From: Gammaproteobacteria bacterium
Lineage (GTDB): Bacteria > Pseudomonadota > Gammaproteobacteria > QOAV01
Direction: 5' to 3'
Length of the DNA stretch: 8,532 nucleotides
Assembly (NCBI GenBank): GCA_003972845.1
Contig: QOAV01000161.1
Coordinates: 1 to 8,532, forward strand
Shown here: in pieces, positions 1-5,919 of the stretch
Numbering within the stretch: position 1 is the stretch's first letter
How the letters are laid out: each line of letters starts with the position of its first letter
Program-made: the position numbers and the translations under genes
The notes under the pieces: generated by a model
Told to the model about the DNA's origin: nothing
The model's database searches: none
The model's input: only the letters and a program-made list of their open reading frames with translations

Positions 1-843
1 CGCGGTTTCGTGGTCGGCTCGGAAGGCACCGTCGGCATCGTCACCAAAATACTGGTGCGACTGACGCGCAAACCGGAAGAAATCCAGACCCTGCTGCTGG
101 GCTTTCCCGGCGTACGCGACGGTGCCCAAACCGTTTCCGATATAGTCGCTGCCGGCATCCTGCCCGCGGCTATGGAAATGATGGATCAGGGCATTACCCG
201 CGCAGTGGAGGAATTCGTCCACTGCGGCTATCCGGTGGACGCCGGCGCCGTACTGCTGATCGAAATCGACGGCATCGCCAACACCCTGGAAGGCACTGCC
301 AAACGCATACTGAAAATTGCCCGCGACAACCGCGCTTGCTTTGAAAAAACTGCCACCGACACTGATGAGCAGGCCCTGTTGTGGAAAGGCCGCAAGAACG
401 CTTTTGGCGCGGTCGCTCGCATCAAGCCGCATTACTATCTGCACGATTGCGTCATTCCCCGCACCCGGCTGGCGGACGTACTGGATGAAATAGCCGCCAT
501 CTCGGAAAAACACGAGGTTACCATCGTCAATGTGTTTCACGCCGGCGACGGCAATCTGCACCCGCTGATACTGTTCGACCGCAACCAGAGCGGAGAGCAG
601 GAAAAAGTGGAACTGGCCGGCGGGGAAATCATCGAAGCCTGCGTCGCCGCGGGCGGCACGCTGTCTGGTGAGCACGGCATCGGTCTGGAAAAAATGCGCT
701 ACATGCCGCTGGTTTTCACCAGCGACACCCTGCACACCATGCAGCGCATCAAATGCGTGTTTAATCCGGAGCAGCGGCTGAATCCCGGCAAGGTGCTGCC
801 GGTGCGTGGCGGTTGCGCCGAATTCCGACAAAAAACCTCTTAA
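1..843 (+). CDS. glcD: Glycolate oxidase subunit GlcD, FAD-linked, 5'-truncated by window edge
   Basis: This is the C-terminal 280 residues of GlcD, the main flavoprotein subunit of glycolate oxidase, which oxidises glycolate (and often D-lactate) to the 2-oxo acid. The reading frame is open from base 1, so the gene begins before the window; the family is about 500 residues long. The fragment opens in the last part of the FAD-binding domain (VGSEGTVGIVT) and continues through the FAD-oxidase C-terminal domain. Visible family motifs are LEMMD-like AMEMMD, GRKNAF, the HAGDGNLHP signature near fragment residue 180, SGEHGIG, and the terminal FNPEQRLNPGK. The stop codon TAA at 841-843 touches the glcE start, which indicates an operon. 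D-lactate dehydrogenases of the same superfamily share several motifs, but the following glcE and glcF genes make glycolate oxidase the best call. Confidence 0.95.
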   Translation, partial: RGFVVGSEGTVGIVTKILVRLTRKPEEIQTLLLGFPGVRDGAQTVSDIVAAGILPAAMEMMDQGITRAVEEFVHCGYPVDAGAVLLIEIDGIANTLEGTAKRILKIARDNRACFEKTATDTDEQALLWKGRKNAFGAVARIKPHYYLHDCVIPRTRLADVLDEIAAISEKHEVTIVNVFHAGDGNLHPLILFDRNQSGEQEKVELAGGEIIEACVAAGGTLSGEHGIGLEKMRYMPLVFTSDTLHTMQRIKCVFNPEQRLNPGKVLPVRGGCAEFRQKTS

Positions 844-2073
844 ATGGACGCTTTCGACACTCTGAGCGATATCTGCGAAACGCGTCACGCCGGTGACGGC
901 CGGCTGCGCCTGAGTCCGGCGAATGCGGATCAGCTCAGCGCGGTACTCTCCACCGCCAATCGACATCATTTGCCGCTGTCCGCAGAAGGCGCGGGCTGCT
1001 ACCGCTGGATGGACGGCGCGCGCGAACACACACCGCTGCTGCTGGACATGAGGCACATTTCCGGCGTACTCGACTATCAGCCTGAAGACATGACTCTCAC
1101 GGTGCTGGCCGGCACACCCATCGGCGAAATCCGCCAGCTGGTTGCTGAAAACGGCCAGGAGCTGGCTGTCGATACGGATTGTCCGGAGTCGACCATCGGC
1201 GGCCTGTTTGCCAGCGGCTGGAACGGTTTGCGCTCGCGCAGTCTCGGCCTGAATCGTGACAAGATCATCGGCATGGAGGCCATGTTGCCCGATGGTTCGA
1301 TTTTTCAGTCCGGCGGCAAGGTGGTGAAAAACGTCACCGGCTATGATCTGACCAGACTGTTGGCGGGAGCGCACGGAACGCTGGGGTTGTTCACGCAATT
1401 GTCCGTGCGCCTGACGCCCGCTCCGCGCCAGCGACGCATGTTGCTGTGGCCCTATGCTCACCTGCAGACTGCCGCACAGGACATGCTCAAAGCCAGCCAG
1501 GTGGTCCAGCTGGCATCCTGCGGCACCATTCCCGCCAGTCTGATTCCAACGATTGGCGATTCGCCGTTATGCGACGCCGAAGTACTCGGCTGGGCGATCA
1601 TCGACGACGGCCCGCTGGCCATCAGGGAGCTGACCTCGCGCCTGTTCCAGGCACTCGGCAAGACGCTGATTGCGCTGGATGACGGTGAACGCCTGGATGC
1701 AGCATGGGACGAACTGCTGGCCGCGCCACGCACTTTCCTGAACGAGCAGGGCGGCATGATCGAAATCGGCTACCCGCCGGCGGCTGGCGCCGAGGTGCTG
1801 GAATGCGCTCTGGAGGGCACCAATGATGGTATTGTTTATGCCGATCGCGGCGTCACCTACTCCCGCTGCCGCATGGATTATCCGGAGCCGATTCACCAGC
1901 TGCGCGAAAAGCTGCAGGCGTTTGGCGCTCATCTGCAATTCCGCGGAAACGGCCCGGAGGGTCTGGATTATCATGGCAAAATCAGCGCCTGGCCGTGGTT
2001 GCAGAAGTTGAAAAACGAACTCGACCCGCAGCATATTCTCAACCCGGGACATGGAGTATTCCGCGCCACATGA
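844..2073 (+). CDS. glcE: Glycolate oxidase subunit GlcE, FAD-binding
   Basis: This 409-residue protein is the second FAD-binding subunit of glycolate oxidase. It belongs to the PF01565 FAD-binding superfamily: TIGG at about residues 117-120, GGKVVKNVTGYD at 157-168 (very typical of GlcE), LLAGAHGTLGLFT at 172-184, and a closing DPQHILNPG motif. ATG at 844 directly follows the glcD stop, and the sequence before it lacks a clear Shine-Dalgarno, so translation is probably coupled to glcD. No other in-frame ATG occurs until residue 56. The protein is longer than the roughly 350 residues usual for the family. The region where the family normally has a glycine-rich loop (RGGGTK-like) reads SAEGAGCYRW (residues 46-55), so the N-terminal flavin loop is divergent. 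The gene ends in an ATGA overlap with glcF. Confidence 0.93.
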   Translation: MDAFDTLSDICETRHAGDGRLRLSPANADQLSAVLSTANRHHLPLSAEGAGCYRWMDGAREHTPLLLDMRHISGVLDYQPEDMTLTVLAGTPIGEIRQLVAENGQELAVDTDCPESTIGGLFASGWNGLRSRSLGLNRDKIIGMEAMLPDGSIFQSGGKVVKNVTGYDLTRLLAGAHGTLGLFTQLSVRLTPAPRQRRMLLWPYAHLQTAAQDMLKASQVVQLASCGTIPASLIPTIGDSPLCDAEVLGWAIIDDGPLAIRELTSRLFQALGKTLIALDDGERLDAAWDELLAAPRTFLNEQGGMIEIGYPPAAGAEVLECALEGTNDGIVYADRGVTYSRCRMDYPEPIHQLREKLQAFGAHLQFRGNGPEGLDYHGKISAWPWLQKLKNELDPQHILNPGHGVFRAT

Positions 2074-3347
2074 ACACGCTCAACAAGCTGCAAGGACTGG
2101 AGGATTTCCCCTGGGACGAATCGGAACGCTGCGTCGCCTGCGGCCTGTGTCTGCCCCATTGTCCGACCTATCGAAAGAAACGCGAGGAAACCGCTGCTCC
2201 GCGCGGCCGCATTTCGCTGATGCGGGCCATGGTGCATGGCGATCTGGAGCTCACCGACCGGCTCGAATCCCATCTGGACCTGTGCCTGGCCTGCCGCGCT
2301 TGTGAAGCCGCCTGCCCCTCCAACGTGCATTATGGCGAGCTGATCGATTCCGCACGCGCCATTGTTCACGCCAGCACGCCCATGAGCCTGAAAGAAAAAC
2401 TGGTGCGACGTTATGTCATGGACGGCCTCATCGCCAGACCAAAGCGGCTTATGTCCTTTGGCAAGTTTCTGCGCTTCTACCAAAACAGCGGTCTGCAACG
2501 GCTGGTGCGCGCCAGCCATATACTAAATCTGTTCGGGCTGCACGAAGCCGAACGGCAAATGCCATGGATCCCGGAAGTGATCCCGCTGACCGGCGTCCAT
2601 ACATCGCCGGACAAGCAACTGCGTGGCCGCGTGGCCCTGTTCACCGGCTGTATTGCCCGCATCATCGACCGCGATACACTGGAAGCCTCGATTCAGATCC
2701 TCGCCGCGCTGGGCTACGAAGTCATCGTACCGGAATCACAGAACTGCTGCGGCGCCATGCACCAGCACACCGGGGAACCGGACAAGGCGGCAGCGCTGGC
2801 GCAGACCAACATCGACGTGTTTCTGCAGGGCAACTACGATTTCATTCTACACACCGCCACCGGCTGCGGCGTGCAACTGAAAGAGTACGCCCTGCACCTG
2901 CCGGATTCGGAAGCTGCAAAACGGTTTTCTGGCAAGGTCATGGAAATCACCGAATTCATCGCCCGCGATGACTATCTGCAAGACCTGACCTTCGAGCCGC
3001 TGGCGGCCAGCGCCGCCATTCACGAACCCTGCTCGGCGCGCAATGTGTTGAAGGTTTCGACTCTGCCGGCGCAGGTTCTGGCGCATATTCCCGAGCTGAT
3101 GATCGAATTTCTTGACGGAAATCAATACTGTTGCGGCGCGGCTGGAGTATACCATCTGACTCAGCCGGAAATGTCCGCCAGCCTGCTGGCGGACAAGGTG
3201 GAAGCAATGGCGCAACAGCAACCTGACTATGTGGTGAGCACAAATGTGGGCTGCGCCTTGCAGCTGGCTGCCGGCACCGGCAAGCTGGAAAAAGCGCCGG
3301 TCGTGATCCATCCGCTCGCATTGCTGGCACAACAACTGAGGGAATGA
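2070..3347 (+). CDS. glcF: Glycolate oxidase iron-sulfur subunit GlcF
   Basis: This 425-residue protein is the iron-sulfur subunit that carries electrons from the GlcDE flavins towards the membrane quinone pool. Two 4Fe-4S ferredoxin motifs of the form CxxCxxCxxxCP lie at residues 21-32 and 72-83. Two cysteine-rich CCG domains follow, with key residues Cys194 and CCG at 226-228, and Cys321 and CCG at 354-356; further conserved cysteines are at about 266 and 395. The size is close to the approximately 407 residues of E. coli GlcF. I chose ATG 2070, which overlaps the glcE stop as ATGA and has GGAG at 2053-2056. An upstream in-frame start at 1995 would add 25 residues inside glcE with no family resemblance. 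Related heterodisulfide-reductase-like and LutA proteins share the CCG domains, but two ferredoxin motifs plus context favour GlcF. Confidence 0.95.
   Translation: MNTLNKLQGLEDFPWDESERCVACGLCLPHCPTYRKKREETAAPRGRISLMRAMVHGDLELTDRLESHLDLCLACRACEAACPSNVHYGELIDSARAIVHASTPMSLKEKLVRRYVMDGLIARPKRLMSFGKFLRFYQNSGLQRLVRASHILNLFGLHEAERQMPWIPEVIPLTGVHTSPDKQLRGRVALFTGCIARIIDRDTLEASIQILAALGYEVIVPESQNCCGAMHQHTGEPDKAAALAQTNIDVFLQGNYDFILHTATGCGVQLKEYALHLPDSEAAKRFSGKVMEITEFIARDDYLQDLTFEPLAASAAIHEPCSARNVLKVSTLPAQVLAHIPELMIEFLDGNQYCCGAAGVYHLTQPEMSASLLADKVEAMAQQQPDYVVSTNVGCALQLAAGTGKLEKAPVVIHPLALLAQQLRE
3338..3343 (+). promoter_or_regulatory. Ribosome binding site for coq7 (GAGGGA)
   Basis: GAGGGA lies 6 bases before ATG 3350 and directly touches ATG 3344. 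A Shine-Dalgarno needs several bases of spacing, so it favours the second ATG as the coq7 start. The site overlaps the last codons of glcF. Confidence 0.6.
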
Positions 3348-3349
3348 AC

Positions 3350-4000
3350 ATGCAGACCATACAACGCCAATACACACCACTGGACCAGATCATCCATCAA
3401 CTGGACACCGCCCTGCGCACCATTGCCGGCAAACCCATCCCCACCGAAAGACCCGACCCCGCCGAAAGCATCGAAGAAGCCGAGCTGAGCGCGGCGGAAA
3501 AACAGCTGTCCGGTAATCTGATGCGCGTCAATCATGCCGGCGAAGTATCCGCCCAGGGCCTGTACCAGGGTCAGGCGCTCACCGCCAAACTGCCGGAAGT
3601 GCGCGACGCCATGGAACGGGCAGCACAGGAAGAAAACGATCATCTGGTCTGGTGCGAAAACCGCATCAACGCCCTCGACACGCACAAAAGCTGGCTCGGG
3701 CCGTTCTGGTATTTCGGCTCGTTCACCATTGGCAGCCTGGCCGGACTGGCCGGCGACAAATGGAGCCTTGGTTTTGTCGCCGAGACCGAAAGACAGGTGG
3801 TAAAGCATCTGGACGAGCATCTGCAAAGCCTGCCCGAAGCAGACAAAAAAAGCCGCGCCGTGCTGGAGCAGATGAAAGAAGATGAGGCTCACCACGCTAC
3901 GGTGGCGCTGGAAGCCGGTGCGGCGGAACTGCCGGAGCCGGTGAAACAAATCATGGGCCTGACCTCGAAAATCATGACCACGCTGGCTTTTCGGCTTTAG
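3350..4000 (+). CDS. coq7: 2-polyprenyl-3-methyl-6-methoxy-1,4-benzoquinone monooxygenase (Coq7/UbiF-type hydroxylase)
   Basis: Coq7 is the di-iron hydroxylase that converts demethoxyubiquinol to the hydroxylated precursor of the last methylation in ubiquinone synthesis, acting at the inner face of the cytoplasmic membrane. The 216-residue product matches the whole family: NHAGEVSAQ near residues 61-69, EENDHL at 94-99, LGFVAETERQV near 140-149 and EDEAHH at 177-182. The di-iron ligands are all present: Glu65, Glu95, His98, Glu147, Glu179 and His182. ATG 3344 would overlap the glcF stop as ATGA and add two residues; ATG 3350 is preferred because of the spacing to GAGGGA. The gene is the last of the plus-strand glc block and converges on the DHH phosphoesterase gene. 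Possession of Coq7 rather than the flavoprotein UbiF separates this organism from enterics such as E. coli. Confidence 0.97.
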   Translation: MQTIQRQYTPLDQIIHQLDTALRTIAGKPIPTERPDPAESIEEAELSAAEKQLSGNLMRVNHAGEVSAQGLYQGQALTAKLPEVRDAMERAAQEENDHLVWCENRINALDTHKSWLGPFWYFGSFTIGSLAGLAGDKWSLGFVAETERQVVKHLDEHLQSLPEADKKSRAVLEQMKEDEAHHATVALEAGAAELPEPVKQIMGLTSKIMTTLAFRL

Positions 4001-4015
4001 GCGCTTCTGAAGAAA

Positions 4016-4050
4016 CCAAAAAGTATCGGGTAAACGCCGCAATCACCCGA
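4016..4050 (-). terminator. Possible weak rho-independent terminator of the minus-strand mipA-like/DHH pair
   Basis: Reading the minus strand, TCGGGT (4050-4045) pairs with ACCCGA (4031-4026) around a 13-base loop and is followed by TACTTTTTGG, which contains five T. The 5' arm overlaps the last codons and stop of the DHH gene. The stem is short and the loop large, so this is only a candidate. In the plus direction no T-run follows, so it would not serve coq7, for which I see no terminator. Confidence 0.35.
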
Positions 4051-4999
4051 AAGCGGTTTCGAAACGCCGCAGAAACTCGCCGTACTGCGCCACAGGCAAG
4101 TCGTTGATGCCAGCGGCTGCAGCGCGGCCGCCGCCGCCGGGGAACGAGGAACAGAACTCCCCTGCTCCGGCGCGATTGTTCAGCGGCGCGCGCACACTGA
4201 CAGTGTAGGCGCCCGAGTCGTTGCGGCTCAGTACGGCATGGGCGCGGTCCGGGTATTCATTGGCCAGCCGGTTGCCGAACACACCACTGACCCGCTTCGA
4301 CCATGGCTCCCGGGGCAAGATGAACACAGCCAGTTTTTCTGTCGCATAATCGGGTTGCAACGCCTCCAGATGCGTCATGTCCTGCTCGTATCCGGCAAGC
4401 AATGCCGACCACGAAGAGCCCGCATCAGCCAGGTAATCCAGCGGACTGTCATACCGGACCAGTTCCCGGTACAGCTGGTCCGGCGCAAAATGCAGGTCCG
4501 CAACACTGGAGCCATAGCCATTGTAGTTGATGGCGATGCCCAGCTGCCGCAGGCTTTGCAGGTCGGCATTGCCGAGCGACAGCGGTTTCGCGGCAGCTTC
4601 CGCGCTGGCGTCCAGGTTGTCGCCAAAGGCCGCCGTCACCGCCCAGGCCCGGTATTTCCCGCCCAGACGTTGATCCACCAGCAGGCTGGTGCAGATTTCC
4701 GGCGAGGTGTCGATGAGAGCGTCGAGTAGCGGCGATTGGGGTATCTCACCGGGCAGATGGTGGTCGATATAAAGCACCTGCGCCCCGGCCGCCAGCAGCC
4801 GTTGCAGATCGGCCGTATTCTTCGCCATGGAAACATCCAGCACAGTCAGCTCATCGCCCGCCCCGGCGTCGACCCGCTGCAGCAGGTTGATGTCGCGCTT
4901 GACGCCGGTAACCAGCTGCGCCTCGCGTGGCTGCTCCAGTCGCAGCTGGATCAGGGCGCAGATGCCGTCGGCGTCGCCATTGAAGATATCAATAAACAA
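4043..4999 (-). CDS. DHH-family phosphoesterase (DHH/DHHA1 domains)
   Basis: This 318-residue cytoplasmic protein has the DHH phosphoesterase fold used by RecJ, NrnA-type nano-RNases and cyclic-dinucleotide hydrolases. Metal-binding motifs are intact: FNGDADG at 6-12 (Asp9, Asp11), LDVS with Asp55, the DHH triad at 79-81 and Asp127 in FGDN. The C-terminal DHHA1 domain carries FPGGGGRAAAAGI at 286-298, where the usual GGGH has Arg292 instead of His. The start codon is TTG at 4999; an in-frame stop (the TAA of the upstream gene) immediately precedes it, and no ATG lies before the first motif, so TTG is nearly forced. Only a weak GGGA-like Shine-Dalgarno is near, suggesting coupling to the upstream mipA-like gene. 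The exact substrate cannot be told; single-stranded nucleic acid or short oligonucleotide cleavage is an inference from the fold. Confidence 0.88.
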   Translation of the reverse strand: MFIDIFNGDADGICALIQLRLEQPREAQLVTGVKRDINLLQRVDAGAGDELTVLDVSMAKNTADLQRLLAAGAQVLYIDHHLPGEIPQSPLLDALIDTSPEICTSLLVDQRLGGKYRAWAVTAAFGDNLDASAEAAAKPLSLGNADLQSLRQLGIAINYNGYGSSVADLHFAPDQLYRELVRYDSPLDYLADAGSSWSALLAGYEQDMTHLEALQPDYATEKLAVFILPREPWSKRVSGVFGNRLANEYPDRAHAVLSRNDSGAYTVSVRAPLNNRAGAGEFCSSFPGGGGRAAAAGINDLPVAQYGEFLRRFETAFG

Positions 5000-5845
5000 T
5001 TATTTCCATTCCCAGTCATCCACTTCCACCCGCTGCCGCGACTTCGCCAGAAACCAGCTAACCACGAAGCCGGCGGTGAGGCCGTCACTGGCCGTAACCA
5101 GGGGCGAATCCTCGAAAGCCGCGCCACTGACATTGTCATACAGGGCATAGAAGCTGAGAAATTTTTTCTCATCCCGATGGTAGAACGTACTGATCAGGCG
5201 AGATCCGTTAAATCCGGCGCTGGCGTCATAAGCCGGCCGCGCAGGAGTGGCATATTGGGGATCCACCTGGTAATAATAATCGTGGTATTCCTCATCGGCC
5301 CAGAGCAGACCGGCGGTCAGACCCATTTTCCATTTGCTGTCGAACAGCTCGAAGCGGCGGCGATAGACTATTTTCGGAAAGGCGGTATAGCCGATGTGTT
5401 CGATACCCGAATTCACCGCAAAAGCGGCGCGTACGGGCAAGTCCAGTATCAGGGTCTGATGGTTTTGCGGCCTTTCCCACAGCTTGATGCGCAACATCGG
5501 GCCAATCTGCCCCACGGCGCCCAGCTTCGGCATGCCCTCGCGTGCGCTATCGTCATCGCGCACCGGCAGGCCGCCGTCGATACTGAAAATCAGGCGCGCC
5601 TTCTCCCCCGCCAACAGGATGCCGCGTATGCCGCTTTCGTCAGATTTGACCCGCTTGCCGCGGTAGACGGGAAACACGAACGGGTGCGGATAAGTGCTGG
5701 ATTCGTCGGAGCCGCGGTAATGGGGCGCAGTCAGTACGCCAGCGCCAAAAGCCAGCTCCCACAGCGGTAATTGCTCCGCCGCGGCCGGCGCTGAAGCAGG
5801 CAATACGGATAAAAGGCAGAACACAGATAAAACTTTTTTCATCAT
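5000..5845 (-). CDS. MipA/OmpV-family outer-membrane protein
   Basis: The 281-residue product resembles the MipA/OmpV family of outer-membrane beta-barrels; E. coli MipA is a scaffold for the murein hydrolase MltA and PBP1B, but members of the family differ in role. A signal peptide is clear: MMKK, a hydrophobic stretch, then an APAAA cleavage site before EQLP. The cysteine in the hydrophobic stretch is not in a lipobox. Mature-protein features include LWELAFGAGVLTAPHYRGSD, FPVYRGKR and GIRGIL near the N-terminus, the family's typical opening, then alternating strands and a YALYDN segment near the end. The chain continues about a dozen charged residues past the last apparent strand (WFLAKS) and ends in EWK, not in a terminal aromatic. 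I chose ATG 5845, which has GGGA at 5855-5852; ATG 5857 in frame would give MGFY before MMKK and lacks this spacing. Its TAA abuts the TTG of the DHH gene. Confidence 0.85.
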   Translation of the reverse strand: MMKKVLSVFCLLSVLPASAPAAAEQLPLWELAFGAGVLTAPHYRGSDESSTYPHPFVFPVYRGKRVKSDESGIRGILLAGEKARLIFSIDGGLPVRDDDSAREGMPKLGAVGQIGPMLRIKLWERPQNHQTLILDLPVRAAFAVNSGIEHIGYTAFPKIVYRRRFELFDSKWKMGLTAGLLWADEEYHDYYYQVDPQYATPARPAYDASAGFNGSRLISTFYHRDEKKFLSFYALYDNVSGAAFEDSPLVTASDGLTAGFVVSWFLAKSRQRVEVDDWEWK

Positions 5846-5851
5846 GTAGAA

Positions 5852-5855
5852 TCCC
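5852..5855 (-). promoter_or_regulatory. Ribosome binding site for the mipA-like gene (GGGA)
   Basis: On the minus strand GGGA precedes ATG 5845 by six bases (TTCTAC) and ATG 5842 by nine. It overlaps the alternative ATG at 5857, which argues against that earlier start. Confidence 0.45.
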
Positions 5856-5857
5856 AT

Positions 5858-5919
5858 AGATCGTCAAGGCCGATTATCGCTCATTCAGGCCACCAACAAC
5901 ATCAATACAGGGATGCTCC
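5858..5919. promoter_or_regulatory. Divergent intergenic region between mipA-like gene and asmA-like gene
   Basis: This short gap must hold the promoters for both divergent genes unless they start within coding sequence. On the minus strand GATAAT (5878-5873) matches five of six bases of a -10 box, with a poor TTGTTG -35 (5899-5894) at 15-base spacing. On the plus strand TAGAAT (5847-5852), inside the start region of the mipA-like gene, matches five of six but has no good -35. Both are weak, and no clear operator palindrome was seen. Confidence 0.3.
5909..5913 (+). promoter_or_regulatory. Ribosome binding site deciding the GTG start of the AsmA-family gene (AGGGA)
   Basis: AGGGA stands six bases before GTG 5920. 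An ATG at 5913 overlaps this motif but opens a frame of only four codons before TAA, so it is not the start. The motif and spacing support GTG as initiator. Confidence 0.65.

Noticed and set aside
1995..2069. Upstream in-frame start for glcF adding 25 residues
   Set aside because: The added residues lie wholly in glcE and do not resemble GlcF N-termini; ATG 2070 gives the expected overlap and length.
1971..2519. Minus-strand open frame across the glcE-glcF junction
   Set aside because: Opposite the iron-sulfur motifs of GlcF, with no domain of its own.
3227..4042. Minus-strand open frame of 271 codons opposite coq7 and the end of glcF
   Set aside because: Antisense to strongly conserved Coq7 and GlcF sequence; its product has no domain I recognise.
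4048..4061. Inverted repeat CGAAA-GCGG-TTTCG at the end of the DHH gene
   Set aside because: Five base pairs only, AT-rich stem inside coding sequence, no T-run; not a convincing terminator or operator.
4736..5770. Long plus-strand open frame of 344 codons opposite the DHH and mipA-like genes
   Set aside because: It spans both real minus-strand genes and their junction, has no recognisable domain, and looks like the antisense shadow of GC-rich coding sequence.
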